A stretch of 64,000 bases of DNA from Variovorax sp. PCZ-1 (GCF_018413605.1 NZ_JAHCDN010000001.1:372001-436000), one strand, 5' to 3'. Numbered from the stretch's first letter, positions 1 to 9,267 are shown. The notes: a model not told the origin generated them from the letters alone. Translations and numbers: made by a program.

Positions 1-1
1 T

Positions 2-832
2 ACACCCGCGCGAGACGGCAAACGCGGCGGTGCATGGATGAATGATGTGCATTCGCGCTGGCTGCGCCCTGATACGAATCAATTGCAAATCCCCGTCGCG
101 CATTTGATCTGCAATTTCGCCGATGGCGTGGACGGCAAGCCCGCCTTGCTCACGCATGACGATGTGATCACGCTCTTCCACGAGTTCGGCCATGGCCTGC
201 ATCACATGCTCACGCAGGTGAGTGAGCGCGATGTGAGCGGCATCAGCGGCGTGGAGTGGGATGCGGTGGAGCTGCCCAGCCAATTCATGGAGAATTTTTG
301 CTGGGAATGGGATGTCTTGAAGCACATGACGGCGCATGTGGATACCGGCGCACCGCTGCCGCGTGAGCTGTTTGACAAAATGCTCGCTGCCAAGAATTTC
401 CAAAGCGGTTTGCAAACGATTCGCCAGATTGAATTTGCCCTGTTTGACATGCTGATGCACATGGAGCCAGACAGCACGAAGGCTGAGCCCTTAGAAATCT
501 CCCGTGCAGTGCACAAAGAAGTCGGCGTGTTACCGCGCCCCGCTCAGGTGCGCACGCCCAACAGCTTCGGCCATGTGTTCTCCGGCGGCTACGCAGCGGG
601 TTACTACAGTTACAAGTGGGCAGAATTGCTCTCTGCAGACGCGTATGCTGCGTTTGAAGAAGCGGCAACGCAGAGCGGCCAAGCGGCTGCAGCCCAGATC
701 GAGGTGGGGCGCAAATACCGCAAAGAAGTGCTGGAAGTCGGTGGCAGCCGGTCAGCCGCCGAGAGCTTTGCCGCGTTCAGAGGCAGAGCCCCGCAGCTGG
801 ATGCCCTGTTGCGCCACAGCGGCATGGCCTGA
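2..832 (+). CDS. prlC: M3 family oligopeptidase A, 3' part (cut by window edge)
   Basis: Zinc metallo-oligopeptidase of family M3 (thimet oligopeptidase/oligopeptidase A), a cytosolic enzyme that degrades short peptides, including cleaved signal peptides in E. coli. The open frame runs in from the left edge and reads ...GKRGGAWMNDVHSRW, a conserved M3 stretch, so the first ATG at 38 is internal and only about 276 C-terminal residues are here. The HEFGH zinc/catalytic motif is intact near base 178, and the family's GHVFSGGYAAGYYSYKWAE segment lies near 570-630. It ends with TGA at 830. The next gene starts 39 bp downstream on the same strand. The subtype (prlC rather than dcp) is inferred from the motif contexts. 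Confidence 0.9.
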   Translation, partial: TPARDGKRGGAWMNDVHSRWLRPDTNQLQIPVAHLICNFADGVDGKPALLTHDDVITLFHEFGHGLHHMLTQVSERDVSGISGVEWDAVELPSQFMENFCWEWDVLKHMTAHVDTGAPLPRELFDKMLAAKNFQSGLQTIRQIEFALFDMLMHMEPDSTKAEPLEISRAVHKEVGVLPRPAQVRTPNSFGHVFSGGYAAGYYSYKWAELLSADAYAAFEEAATQSGQAAAAQIEVGRKYRKEVLEVGGSRSAAESFAAFRGRAPQLDALLRHSGMA

Positions 833-869
833 TACCATTGAACACTACTTTGTCACGATATTGAGGTAA

Positions 870-924
870 CTATGAAAAAGATAGCATTCTGCGCAGTATT
901 CTTGCCGGCGATTGCCCTGTTTTC
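870..924 (+). repeat. E60 element copy 1, forward, forms a start codon and signal peptide
   Basis: Shows CTATG-A5-GATAGCA, then TTCTGCGCAGTATTCTTGCCGGC and a T-rich right end. The ATG of the following gene lies in the left arm of the repeat, and the repeat encodes the whole signal peptide core IAFCAVFLPAIALF. Confidence 0.8.
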
Positions 925-1498
925 TTCTCAAATCTCTGCTCAGCAGTTGTACCGCATCGTTGGGCCCGATGGTCGCGTGACGTTTTCTGATCAACCTCCC
1001 CCACCGTCAGCCAACGCGAAAGTCACCACAGGGCGCGGCGGTTCGTTCAGCGATAGCGCAGGCGGAGCTGCCTTGCCTTTTGAGTTACGCAGTGTGGTGC
1101 AGCGTTTTCCTGTAACGCTGTATACCGGCAAAGACTGTAATCCTTGTGATGCTGGCCGCAATATGCTGCGTAATCGTGGCATTCCCTTCACCGAGCGCAC
1201 GGTAGAGAGCAATGACGACTTCGAGGCGCTCAAGCGTTTGTCGGGCGCATCCAGTTTGCCCTTGGCGACCGTGGGCAGCCAGCAGATGAAAGGCTTTTCG
1301 GATGCGGAGTGGACGCAGTTCCTCGATGCCGCAGGCTATCCCAAGACGTCCCAATTGCCCACGGGCTACCGCAACCCAGCGCCAAGCCCCATGGTGGCTC
1401 GTGTTGCACCTGCGCCCGCCGCCGCAGCTGCGCCTGCACCTGCCCCAACGCCTGCAGCCGCACCAGCGCCCAGCAACCCAGCAGGCATCAGGTTCTGA
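872..1498 (+). CDS. Secreted DUF4124 plus glutaredoxin-like protein
   Basis: A 208-residue exported protein. Residues 1-23 form a signal peptide (KKIAFCAVFLPAIALF, cleavage after ISA). Residues 24-60 match the DUF4124 pattern (LYRIVGPDGRVTFSDQPPP). Residues 78-155 form a glutaredoxin/thioredoxin-fold domain with a CNPC redox pair (Cys89, Cys92) and a TLYTGKDCNPCD strand-helix start. The tail after about 165 is almost only Ala and Pro. DUF4124-glutaredoxin fusions are common in betaproteobacteria; a periplasmic thiol-redox role is inferred, and no substrate is known to me. The signal peptide is encoded by an E60 repeat that also contains the start codon. GAGGTAA precedes the ATG and supports this start. 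It converges on scpA with a hairpin between. Confidence 0.82.
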   Translation: MKKIAFCAVFLPAIALFSSQISAQQLYRIVGPDGRVTFSDQPPPPSANAKVTTGRGGSFSDSAGGAALPFELRSVVQRFPVTLYTGKDCNPCDAGRNMLRNRGIPFTERTVESNDDFEALKRLSGASSLPLATVGSQQMKGFSDAEWTQFLDAAGYPKTSQLPTGYRNPAPSPMVARVAPAPAAAAAPAPAPTPAAAPAPSNPAGIRF

Positions 1499-1504
1499 TA
1501 AAAA

Positions 1505-1556
1505 TTGGGCGAAAAATAGAGATGGCCGGCGCAGAATCTGCGCAGGCCGCTATTTA
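1505..1556 (-). repeat. E60 element copy 2, reverse, intergenic
   Basis: Carries GGCCGGCGCAGAATCTGCGCA followed by GCTATTTATT. The core has become a near-perfect palindrome between two convergent genes. Confidence 0.65.
1514..1556. terminator. Bidirectional hairpin between convergent genes
   Basis: Twelve-base arms with one mismatch (1524-1535 and 1537-1548) around a single-base loop, flanked by AAATAG on the left and CTATTT on the right, so either strand gives a GC stem followed by an A/T-rich tail. It lies 16 bp after one stop and just before the scpA stop and fits a shared terminator. It coincides with an E60 copy. Confidence 0.55.
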
Positions 1557-1568
1557 TTCGGGAGCAAA

Positions 1569-2429
1569 TTAGCTGGCGGGTGTGTAGGCCAAGCGCACGT
1601 AAATTGGTGCATAAGCTTCGGCCTGCGTGATCTCAATCAGCGTTTCTTTGCCCAATTCCAGCAGAGCAATGAATGTGACGACGAGCACCTGGGTGCCTTG
1701 GCTCGGATCAAACAGCTCTTCAAACTCCACAAATTTACGCCCCTGCAAACGCTTCAAAACGATACTCATGTGCTCGCGCACAGAAAGCTCTTCGCGGGTG
1801 ATTTTGTGATGCTGAATCAGCTTGGCGCGCTTCAAAATATCTCGCCAAGCTTCTTGTAAATCCACCACTTGCACATCGGGGAAGCGCGGCACCAAGCTTT
1901 GCTCAATATAAACCTGGGCGCGCAAATAATCGCGGCCAAAGGTGGGCAGGCTGTCTATTCTTGCCGCAGCCAGCTTCATGCGCTCGTATTCGAGCAGGCG
2001 GCGCACCAGCTCGGCGCGAGGATCTTCGGGCTCTTTGCCGTCTTCCGTTTTCTTCGGCGGCAAAAGCATGCGCGATTTGATCTCGATCAGCATCGCTGCC
2101 ATCAGCAGATATTCGGCGGCTAGCTCTAAGTTGCGTGCGCGGATTTCATCCACATAGCTCAAATACTGCTTCGTCACGCCTGCCATCGGGATGTCGAGGA
2201 TATTGAAATTTTGCTTGCGGATCAGATAGAGCAGCAGATCTAGTGGGCCTTCAAAAGCTTCGAGGAACACTTCCAGTGCATCGGGCGGGATGTATAAATC
2301 CTGCGGCATCTTGAAGAGCGGCTCGCCATACAGGCGCGCCAGAGCCACGCTGTCGAGCACGGCGGGCATGCCGGGTGTTGCCTCAGTGGAGGCGGGCAAC
2401 GCTGCGGAAGTTTCTGGAAGCTCAGTCAC
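1569..2429 (-). CDS. scpA: Segregation and condensation protein A
   Basis: Kleisin subunit of the Smc-ScpA-ScpB condensin, which organises the nucleoid. The 286-residue product has the typical ScpA opening after a short variable leader (FEGPLDLLLYLIRKQNFNILDIPMAGVTKQYLSYV, about residues 58-92), the middle EYLLMAAMLIEIKSRMLLPP helix, and a C-terminal winged helix (about 200-280) with VVTFIALLELGKETLIEITQAEAYAPIYV. The length is normal for beta-proteobacterial ScpA. It starts 8 bp after the stop of the upstream DUF3460 gene, so the two are probably cotranscribed, a pairing usual in Burkholderiales. scpB is not in the window. Confidence 0.95.
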   Translation of the reverse strand: MTELPETSAALPASTEATPGMPAVLDSVALARLYGEPLFKMPQDLYIPPDALEVFLEAFEGPLDLLLYLIRKQNFNILDIPMAGVTKQYLSYVDEIRARNLELAAEYLLMAAMLIEIKSRMLLPPKKTEDGKEPEDPRAELVRRLLEYERMKLAAARIDSLPTFGRDYLRAQVYIEQSLVPRFPDVQVVDLQEAWRDILKRAKLIQHHKITREELSVREHMSIVLKRLQGRKFVEFEELFDPSQGTQVLVVTFIALLELGKETLIEITQAEAYAPIYVRLAYTPAS

Positions 2430-2437
2430 AAGGAACT

Positions 2438-2668
2438 TCAGGCTTTGGTTTGATAGACGTAAGCTTGCTGCTTCACAGTGGCAGCGCTCGTGTCAGCCAA
2501 TTGACTGCGATCCACGTTCTTGTCCCAAAGCAGGGCGCGGCCAGCGCGCTGCTGGGCATCCAGCTCAGGGCGGGCGCGCTTGATATCGGTGATGAAATCC
2601 GTGGCATCAGAGCGGTAGTCACCGTTTTTGAGGAACAAATTGGCAAGGGTGGATTTAAGCGTTGGCAT
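2438..2668 (-). CDS. DUF3460 family small protein
   Basis: A 76-residue soluble protein. It has the DUF3460 signature: FL(K)NGDYRSDATDFI near residues 13-26, followed by a KRARPELDAQQRAGRALLWDK helix. The function is unknown. It is the first gene of a two-gene unit with scpA, which is its usual neighbour in betaproteobacteria; this context hints at a chromosome-related job but proves nothing. The divergent BamE-like lipoprotein gene starts 48 bp to the right, so the promoters of both directions must lie in 2669-2716. Confidence 0.85.
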   Translation of the reverse strand: MPTLKSTLANLFLKNGDYRSDATDFITDIKRARPELDAQQRAGRALLWDKNVDRSQLADTSAATVKQQAYVYQTKA

Positions 2669-2716
2669 CGGATTACACTGTTTTCTTGTGAGGCACTATT
2701 TTACCGGGGGTACATC

Positions 2717-3250
2717 ATGGCTTTTATGGCAATTCAAACACGACTCAAAAAGGTGGTTTTTATGGGCATTTTGGCCAGTTTCTTAGGGCTTGCAGGCTGT
2801 GATCAGCAGCGCATCATTGAGCTGGAAGAGGGTGTGGCCACGGAAGCTGATGTGCGCGCGAAATTTGGTGAACCAGAGAAGATTTGGGATGGCGAGAATG
2901 GCGCGCGCATCTTCGAATACAGTCGCCAGCCCGCTGGCCACCGCAATTACATGATCACGATTGGCACGGACGGCAAAATGAGCGCCTTGCGCCAAGTGCT
3001 CACACCTGCAAACTTTGCCAAAGTGCAGCCTGGCATGATGATGGAAGATGTGCGCAAACTGCTGGGCAAGCCCGCTAAGGTCGTACCCTATGAGCTGAAA
3101 AAAGAAACGTATTACAACTGGCGCTATCTTGCGGATCAAAATAACACATCGATGATTTTCAGTGCAGTGATGGACAGCAATTTGAAAGTGCTGCGCACCG
3201 AGACGATGCTGGATCCAGAAGACTCTAAAAACGGCATGTCAAATCGATAA
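2717..3250 (+). CDS. BamE/SmpA-domain outer membrane lipoprotein
   Basis: A 177-residue lipoprotein with a hydrophobic leader and lipobox LAGC|D near residues 23-27 (MGILASFLGLAGCDQQ). The mature part carries a SmpA/OmlA (BamE) repeat pattern: a VATEADVRAKFGEPEKIWD helix-turn and again VQPGMMMEDVRKLLGKPAKV. BamE belongs to the beta-barrel assembly machine, but this protein looks like a second paralogue family (two BamE-like halves), so I do not call it bamE. The ATG at 2717 is preceded by GGGGG six bases upstream; a longer in-frame extension exists but has no leader logic. It converges on the SulP gene with only 6 bp between stops. Confidence 0.8.
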   Translation: MAFMAIQTRLKKVVFMGILASFLGLAGCDQQRIIELEEGVATEADVRAKFGEPEKIWDGENGARIFEYSRQPAGHRNYMITIGTDGKMSALRQVLTPANFAKVQPGMMMEDVRKLLGKPAKVVPYELKKETYYNWRYLADQNNTSMIFSAVMDSNLKVLRTETMLDPEDSKNGMSNR

Positions 3251-3256
3251 GCCCAT

Positions 3257-4534
3257 TCATGTCCTGAGTTTCCCAAGAATCCAAGAGGCCACTAACCCTC
3301 CAGCGATCCCCCAAGTGAGGCTCAGCGCCAGAGTCAGCACAAAAGTCACACCCAGCACCGCGCTGAACTCACGGGGCTTTTTGTGCAAATGAGTCAAGGT
3401 CTTCCAATCGCCCATATGCCAAGCGATGAAGATCAAGATACCTGCGAGCACAGCCAGCGGGATATGAACTGCGAGTGGCGCGGCGGCAAGCATGATGAGC
3501 AGCAAGGTGGCTGAATGCACCATGCCTGAGATGGGGGTGCTGCCGCCGGATTTCAGATTCGTCACGGTACGGGCAATGGTGCCCGTGATGGGCAAAGCGC
3601 CGAGCAAAGGCGCGGCCATATTCGCCACGCCTTGCGCGATGAGCTCTTGATTAGGGGCGTGTGGTTTGACCTGTGGTTGAAGATCATCTGCGATGCGGGC
3701 GCAGAGCAAGGATTCAATGCCTGAGAGAATCGCGAGCGTGAACGCTGGAATGATGAGCGCTGGCACTTTCTCCCACGGTACGGCAGGGAAACTCAAAGTA
3801 GGCCACTGCTGAAACTGTGCAAAGGCTGCGCCGAATCGGCTGCCTATGGTTTCGGTGGGCAGCTTGAATACAAAAGCCGCAACGCTGACTGCCAAGAGCG
3901 CGAGCATGGAGCCAGGCACGCGCATCGCCCAAGTTTGACGCTTGCTCAAGGCTTGCCAAAACGCCATGAGCGCAATAGTGGAACAAGACAGTAACAGCGC
4001 ATAGGCGTTGAACTGCGGCAAGGCTTGAGCCTGTATGCTGAGCAGGCCGAACACATCCGCTGGCATCTTAGCTATCGGTAAGCCCAACGCATCCTTGATC
4101 TGCGTCACCAAAATAATCACCGCAATCGCGCTGGTGAAACCTTCAATCAAAGCATCCGGCACATAGCGCATCAAGCGCCCCAACTTGAGCAGTCCCATGA
4201 TCACCATGAGTGCGCCCGCCATCATCGTGGCCAGCAGCAGCCCCATCACGCCATGCGCTAGCACGATACCAAACACCACGACGATGAAGGCGTTCGCTGG
4301 CCCAGCAATCTGCACATTCGAGCCGCCCAGCAGCGCCACGATGAAGCCACCCACTATTGCAGCCCATAGCCCTGAGGCTGGCGGCAGACCAGAGGCGATG
4401 GCTATCGCAATCGCCAAGGGCAAAGCCACGATGCCGACGGTGATGCCAGCAGCGACATCTTTTGCGAAGAGGGCGGGGTTGTAGCCAGGGAAGGAGTCAA
4501 GCAGGCGAGGGCGAAAGCTCATATTTGTCGTCAT
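3257..4534 (-). CDS. SulP family anion transporter without STAS domain
   Basis: Inner-membrane SLC26/SulP transporter, probably for sulfate, bicarbonate or a dicarboxylate. The 425 residues contain the SulP start (FPGYNPALFAKDVAAGITVGIVALPLAIAIAIASG), the QIAGPANAFIVVV segment of the substrate site, and about 10-12 hydrophobic helices. The protein stops right after the last helices (SWILGKLRT). Most bacterial SulP proteins continue into a cytoplasmic STAS domain of about 100 residues, which is absent here, and no STAS frame follows. An alternative start is Met5. The neighbouring inositol oxygenase lies 40 bp upstream on the same strand, so the two may be cotranscribed; substrate remains open. 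Confidence 0.88.
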   Translation of the reverse strand: MTTNMSFRPRLLDSFPGYNPALFAKDVAAGITVGIVALPLAIAIAIASGLPPASGLWAAIVGGFIVALLGGSNVQIAGPANAFIVVVFGIVLAHGVMGLLLATMMAGALMVIMGLLKLGRLMRYVPDALIEGFTSAIAVIILVTQIKDALGLPIAKMPADVFGLLSIQAQALPQFNAYALLLSCSTIALMAFWQALSKRQTWAMRVPGSMLALLAVSVAAFVFKLPTETIGSRFGAAFAQFQQWPTLSFPAVPWEKVPALIIPAFTLAILSGIESLLCARIADDLQPQVKPHAPNQELIAQGVANMAAPLLGALPITGTIARTVTNLKSGGSTPISGMVHSATLLLIMLAAAPLAVHIPLAVLAGILIFIAWHMGDWKTLTHLHKKPREFSAVLGVTFVLTLALSLTWGIAGGLVASWILGKLRT

Positions 4535-4574
4535 GCTCAGCCGTGAGCAAGCTGTGTGCCAATACAGATGAGTA

Positions 4575-5399
4575 TCAAAACTGCAAAGTCGCCGGTAAGT
4601 ATTTCGCCATCAAATCTTCGTAATACGGCTTCACGTCTTTCAGTACAGGACGATGAGGATTTTTAGAATACAAATCATAAGGATTGAAGCGCTGCACCCA
4701 AGGCAGCATGGCGCGGTCTTGCGCATTGCACAAATGATCGTAATCGCCCTCTTTGTGCCAGCTGTAAAAGCTGTGATAGCGGATCATGTAAAGCGCCTCC
4801 AGCGGCAGATGATCGCGCAGCAGGTGATAGAGGTATTCATCATGCCCCCAGCTCATATGAACTTCGTCGAGGCCGCAATTTGGCGTGTAAACGCCGTACT
4901 TCGTTTGCAACTCAGGCTTCTTCACATCAGTGTTGTGAATAAAGAATTCGCTGTAAACAATCTTGGTCGAATAAGCGCAGCCCGTGGGAAAGGTATCGCC
5001 CACCACAGCCCATTGCGGCTCACCAAACAGGCAAAGCACCTTGCCCAAATCATGCACAAAGCCGGTGAGCACCATCCAATCAGGCTGGCCATCAGCACGC
5101 ATCGCTTCAGCGGTTTGCACCAAATGATCAATTTGCGGAAGCGCGATGTCAGGGTCAGAGTCGTCTACCAAGGTGTTGAGGTAGTTCAGCGCGTCCCATG
5201 GCGTCATCTTCTGGCGAGTGAAGCTTAAAAACTCCGCTTTCTTGGCCTTCACGAAATCATGCGTTTGATGTGTGTGATTGAGCCGATAAAACTCTTTCAC
5301 ACGATCAAACGTCTCGCTCACCTGGGGGGCGGCGTAGTTGCGGTAGGCCGTTTTATCGGCGCTGAGTGTGTCGGTAGGAGTGGCTGTGGCAGTGCTCAT
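4575..5399 (-). CDS. myo-Inositol oxygenase (MIOX family)
   Basis: Non-haem di-iron oxygenase that cleaves myo-inositol with O2 to D-glucuronate. The 274-residue length matches animal MIOX (about 285). The di-iron ligands of the HD-domain fold are all visible: His92 (DHLVQTAEA), His116-Asp117 (TGFVHDLGK), His186 (SWGHDEYLYH), His209 (IRYHSFY) and Asp242 (NPYDLY), with the spacing of the human enzyme. The MIOX-specific blocks DPDIALPQIDH and EPQWAVVGDTFPTGC are present. Signal peptide and membrane segments are absent. No glucuronate pathway genes are nearby; its only same-strand partner is the SulP gene. MIOX is mainly eukaryotic, so this is an unusual gene for a betaproteobacterium, though base use looks native. 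Activity is inferred from the ligands. Confidence 0.9.
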   Translation of the reverse strand: MSTATATPTDTLSADKTAYRNYAAPQVSETFDRVKEFYRLNHTHQTHDFVKAKKAEFLSFTRQKMTPWDALNYLNTLVDDSDPDIALPQIDHLVQTAEAMRADGQPDWMVLTGFVHDLGKVLCLFGEPQWAVVGDTFPTGCAYSTKIVYSEFFIHNTDVKKPELQTKYGVYTPNCGLDEVHMSWGHDEYLYHLLRDHLPLEALYMIRYHSFYSWHKEGDYDHLCNAQDRAMLPWVQRFNPYDLYSKNPHRPVLKDVKPYYEDLMAKYLPATLQF

Positions 5400-5441
5400 G
5401 GGTGCATGTTACACCCGAGCACGGCCTAGGCCTATATCGAT

Positions 5442-7628
5442 TTATCGCACGCGCATACCTGGCTGCGCGCCCGGGAAGGGCTCCAAGATGTAGATGCCAG
5501 GGTTGGCTTTTTCGTCTTGGTGCGAGCCCGCAAGCACCATACCCTCGCTCACGCCAAACTTCATCTTGCGTGGCGCGAGATTCGCCACCATCACCGTGAG
5601 CTTGCCCACGAGCTGCTCGGGTTTGTACATGCTGGCGATGCCGCTGAAGACATTGCGCGTCTTGCCTTCGCCCACATCGAGTGTGAGGCGCAGCAGCTTG
5701 GTGGAGCCATCTACGGATTCGCAATTGACGATTTTTGCGATGCGCAGATCAATCTTGGCGAAGTCATCGATCGTGATCGTCTCGGCCATCGCTTCGCCGC
5801 CAGGCAGGGCATTTGCTATCGTTTCAGGAGCTGCTTGCGCAGATTCCATAACTGCTGGAGGCTCAAAAAGGGCTTCAAGTTGCTTGGGATCAACTCTTTG
5901 CATAAGGTGCTTGTAATCGGTGATCTTAGATCCCGGTAGCATGACCTTAGGACTAATGCGATTTACCGCTTTTTCGCCAGCTGGAGTAATCAAAATTTCA
6001 TCGGCATCTTGCCAAGTTAGATCGTGACCACCAAAAAACTTTTCAACTTGCTCAGCGACTACGGGAATGATTGGCTTCAACGCAATAGTCAGTAAACGGA
6101 ACATAACCAAACTAGTCGAGCAAACGACATGAGCCCTTGCTTGACTATTTGGATCCTTGGCCAATTTCCATGGCTCATGATCAAAAACATATTTATTTGC
6201 AATGTCGGCAAGAGTTACAACTGCTTTTAGTGCCTTTGCATAATCCCGTCGCTCTAAGTCGCGTCTAATGTCTGGCATCAATGTGGCATACATACCTATT
6301 GCCTGAACTTCAGCGAGTTCGTTTTCGTACGCGCTAGCTAACTTGCCATCAAATTGCTTTGTTATGAATCCTGCGGTTCGACTAACGATATTGAGATACT
6401 TTCCGATTAAGTGGCTATTCACAATATTTTCGAAATCGGTAGCATTGAAATCAATATCGGCATTCGCGCTTGATAAAAGCGATGCTAAGTAATAGCGCAG
6501 CCACTCAGCGTTCATGCCGAGTGAAAGGTATTTCAAAGGATCAAGCCCCGTGCCACGGCTCTTGCTCATTTTTTCGCCGTTGTTCACCGTGAGGAAACCG
6601 TGTACGAAGACGTTGTTAGGCGTTTTTCGTCCACTGAATTTCAGCATGGCTGGCCAAAACAAGGTGTGGAAGGTCACGATGTCTTTGCCGATGAAATGGT
6701 ATTGCTCGGTGTCGGGCGCGGCCATGTATTCAGCAAAGCTGCGCGAGTCGCCATGCTTTGCTTTGGGGCCACCTTTGTCGAACCAATTTTTCAGCGAGGC
6801 GAGATAGCCCACGGGCGCATCAAGCCACACGTAGAAATACTTGCCCGGTGCATCGGGAATCTCAATGCCGAAGTAAGGCGCATCTCGGCTGATATCCCAA
6901 TCGCCCAAGCCTTCGCTCTTGGTGCCATCGGGGTTGGTGCGCACGCTGAACCATTCTTTGATTTTGTTGGCGACGTCGGGTTGAAGCTTGCCATCTTGCG
7001 TCCAGTTTTCTAGAAACTCTACGCAGCGTGGGTCGGAGAGTTTGAAGAAGAAATGCTCAGAGTTGCGCAGCTCAGGTTTCGCGCCAGAGAGCGCGGAATA
7101 CGGATTGATGAGATCAGTGGGCGCATAGACCGCACCGCAGTTTTCGCAGTTGTCGCCATACTGGTCTTTGGCCTGGCATTTGGGGCATTCACCTTTGATG
7201 TAGCGATCCGGTAAAAACATGTTCTTCTCAGGATCGAAGAATTGCTCAATCGTGCGCACCTCGATCAGCGAGCCATCGGCGCGGTCACGCAGGTCGCGGT
7301 AAATCTGGCGGGCGAGTTCGGTGTTTTCAGGCGAGTGCGTGCTGTGCCAGTTGTCAAAACTGATGTGAAAGCCATCGAGATATTCTTTGCGGCCAGCGGC
7401 GATGTCGGCCACGAATTGCTCGGGGCTCTTGCCAGCCTTTTCAGCCGCAATCATGATCGGCGCGCCGTGCGTATCGTCTGCGCCCACGAAGTTCACGGCA
7501 TGCCCCTGCATACGCTGAAACCTCACCCAAATATCGGCCTGGATGTACTCCATGATGTGGCCGATGTGGAATTTGCCGTTGGCATACGGCAGGGCGGTGG
7601 TGACGAAAAGTTGACGTTTGGCGGTCAT
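5442..7628 (-). CDS. metG: Methionyl-tRNA synthetase
   Basis: Charges tRNA-Met with methionine. The 728-residue product is the long class Ia form: FHIGH signature near residue 22, a zinc knuckle of the CPKC...CENC type near 145-165, the KMSKS loop near 353, the anticodon-binding helical bundle to about 570, a linker, then a C-terminal EMAP/Trbp111 tRNA-binding domain (about 615-728, [11 protein letters not shown]...). I chose [24 protein letters not shown] as start; the frame extends upstream without homology. Two oddities: bases about 5881-6500, encoding the anticodon-binding bundle, are distinctly AT-richer than the rest, and the linker before the EMAP domain is encoded by an E60 repeat ([16 protein letters not shown]). 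Confidence 0.97.
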   Translation of the reverse strand: MTAKRQLFVTTALPYANGKFHIGHIMEYIQADIWVRFQRMQGHAVNFVGADDTHGAPIMIAAEKAGKSPEQFVADIAAGRKEYLDGFHISFDNWHSTHSPENTELARQIYRDLRDRADGSLIEVRTIEQFFDPEKNMFLPDRYIKGECPKCQAKDQYGDNCENCGAVYAPTDLINPYSALSGAKPELRNSEHFFFKLSDPRCVEFLENWTQDGKLQPDVANKIKEWFSVRTNPDGTKSEGLGDWDISRDAPYFGIEIPDAPGKYFYVWLDAPVGYLASLKNWFDKGGPKAKHGDSRSFAEYMAAPDTEQYHFIGKDIVTFHTLFWPAMLKFSGRKTPNNVFVHGFLTVNNGEKMSKSRGTGLDPLKYLSLGMNAEWLRYYLASLLSSANADIDFNATDFENIVNSHLIGKYLNIVSRTAGFITKQFDGKLASAYENELAEVQAIGMYATLMPDIRRDLERRDYAKALKAVVTLADIANKYVFDHEPWKLAKDPNSQARAHVVCSTSLVMFRLLTIALKPIIPVVAEQVEKFFGGHDLTWQDADEILITPAGEKAVNRISPKVMLPGSKITDYKHLMQRVDPKQLEALFEPPAVMESAQAAPETIANALPGGEAMAETITIDDFAKIDLRIAKIVNCESVDGSTKLLRLTLDVGEGKTRNVFSGIASMYKPEQLVGKLTVMVANLAPRKMKFGVSEGMVLAGSHQDEKANPGIYILEPFPGAQPGMRVR
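5815..5870 (+). repeat. E60 element copy 3, forward, inside metG (antisense)
   Basis: GCTAT near 5815, then TGCGCAGATTCCATAACTGC. Diverged at the GCCGGC end. In metG it encodes [12 protein letters not shown] in the linker between the anticodon-binding and EMAP domains. Confidence 0.6.
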
Positions 7629-7722
7629 GGCTGAATTGCAGGTTTTTATTGGCGTAAACGATGATTTTAAGTGAACGAGTCTGGTGCTGCGTGGTTCGTG
7701 CGAACGATGTATCCTTGTGCTT

Positions 7723-9042
7723 ATGACATCAACCACCGACGCCTTGCTTCTTGCCATTGAATCCCGCCGCGAGGAGGCGACTGCGCTCACGCAAGAGCTG
7801 ATTCGCATACCCACGATCAATCCACCTGGCGATGCTTACGAAGCCTGCGCGCGCTTTCTGGGCGAGCATTTGAAGAAGAGGGGTTTTGCGGTGGAGTACA
7901 TCCGCTCGGTGGGTGCTCCAGGAGATAGCGATTCGCATCCGCGTACGAATGTGGTGGCGCGGTATGAAGGTAAAGGCGCGCAGGGAAACAGCGAATGCGT
8001 GCATTTCAACAGCCATATTGATGTGGTTGAGCCTGGCAGCGGCTGGACGTTTGAGCCCTTTGGCGGGCAAGTGAAGGACGGTAAGGTGTATGGGCGCGGC
8101 GCTTGCGATATGAAGGGCGGATTGGCCTCATCCGTGATCGCATGTGAGGCGCTGATTGATAGTGGGATTCCTTTTAACGGCACACTGGAGATCAGCGGTA
8201 CGGTGGATGAAGAATCGGGTGGCTTTGCGGGTGTGGGCTATCTGGCCGAGAAGGGCTATTTCTCCAAGCCGCGCGTGCATCATGTGATCATTCCCGAGCC
8301 CCTCGGTGTGGATCGTATTTGCCTCGGGCATCGCGGTGTGTATTGGGCGGAGGTGGAAACCAAGGGCCGGATTGCGCATGGCTCGATGCCATTCTTGGGC
8401 GATAGCGCGATCAATCACATGAGCGCGTTCATTCATTTGCTAGAAACGAAATTGCAGCCTGTGCTTTCAAATCGGCGAACGGCTGAACCAGTGGAGCCGC
8501 CGGGTGCGCGCGTGTCCACACTCAATGTGAACAGTATTCATGGTGGGCAGGTGGAGCAGCGTTATGCAAACGATGCGCGAGGCTGGCCAACAGCGGATAC
8601 ACCAGCGCCGGTGGTGGCGCACAGTTGCCGTGCGGTGCTGGATCGGCGTTTTATCGCTGAAGAAAAACTCGAAGATGTGAAGCGCGAGATTTTGGAGATG
8701 CTGCAAGAGCTGCAGCGCACGCGCCCCGGCTTTGATTTCAATATCCGCGAGATCATGAGTTTCGTGCCGACCGCCACGCCGAAAGACGCACCCGTGGTGG
8801 ATGCCACTGCTCGTGCGATTGCTCGTGTCTTAGGCCGTGAGCCGAGCTACATTTCCAGCCCTGGCACGTATGATCAAAAGCATATTGTGCGCACCGGCAA
8901 GCTGCAAGACGTGATCGCCTATGGCCCTGGTATTTTGGATTTGGCGCATCAGCCCGATGAGTATGTAGGCATTGATGAGCTGGTGCAGTCTGCGCAGATC
9001 ATGGCTTTGGCTTCTTTGCGGTTGATGAAGGTTTCGCTTTGA
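7723..9042 (+). CDS. M20 family amidohydrolase (ArgE/DapE type)
   Basis: Zinc-dependent deacylase or peptidase of family M20, 439 residues, cytosolic. The metal site blocks are visible: [17 protein letters not shown] (His and first Asp), [11 protein letters not shown] (bridging Asp), the catalytic DEESGG pair, and PEPLG. The dimerisation (lid) domain lies at about 215-335. It belongs with acetylornithine deacetylase/succinyl-diaminopimelate desuccinylase-like proteins, but no arg or dap genes surround it, so the substrate is unknown. I prefer the ATG at 7723 ([36 protein letters not shown]) over an upstream in-frame start at 7684. It diverges from metG over a 94-bp gap that must hold both promoters. 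Confidence 0.88.
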   Translation: MTSTTDALLLAIESRREEATALTQELIRIPTINPPGDAYEACARFLGEHLKKRGFAVEYIRSVGAPGDSDSHPRTNVVARYEGKGAQGNSECVHFNSHIDVVEPGSGWTFEPFGGQVKDGKVYGRGACDMKGGLASSVIACEALIDSGIPFNGTLEISGTVDEESGGFAGVGYLAEKGYFSKPRVHHVIIPEPLGVDRICLGHRGVYWAEVETKGRIAHGSMPFLGDSAINHMSAFIHLLETKLQPVLSNRRTAEPVEPPGARVSTLNVNSIHGGQVEQRYANDARGWPTADTPAPVVAHSCRAVLDRRFIAEEKLEDVKREILEMLQELQRTRPGFDFNIREIMSFVPTATPKDAPVVDATARAIARVLGREPSYISSPGTYDQKHIVRTGKLQDVIAYGPGILDLAHQPDEYVGIDELVQSAQIMALASLRLMKVSL

Positions 9043-9201
9043 CGCTCTAATAGTCTGTGCTTGCCGGCGGCGCTTGGGCTATCCCCCTACGTGAATGTCC
9101 TCCGCCGGCTTGGCCGTCTCCCCCTTTATTTCACTTCGGGAGATAGCCCAATCACAGTGCAGCAAAATCGCAGCCGTTCTTTCCCAGAAAAATCTTCAGA
9201 A
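9043..9201. other. Intergenic stretch with an imperfect inverted repeat
   Basis: Between the convergent M20 and U32 genes. GGGCTATCCCC near 9074 can pair with GGGAGATAGCCC near 9139, with CCGGC-rich sequence in the loop. It may act in termination; there is no clear T-run. An E60 copy follows. Confidence 0.35.
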
Positions 9202-9260
9202 TGCTATAAATTCAGTAGCAGCTCGCGCAATAAATACGCCGGCGAACTGCTCAAAAGGCT
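9202..9260 (+). repeat. E60 element copy 4, forward, intergenic
   Basis: TGCTATAAATTCAGTAGCAG followed by CTCGCGCA, then ATACGCCGGC and TCAAAAGGC. It lies in the 3' flank of the U32 gene. Confidence 0.75.
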
Positions 9261-9267
9261 TAAAAAA

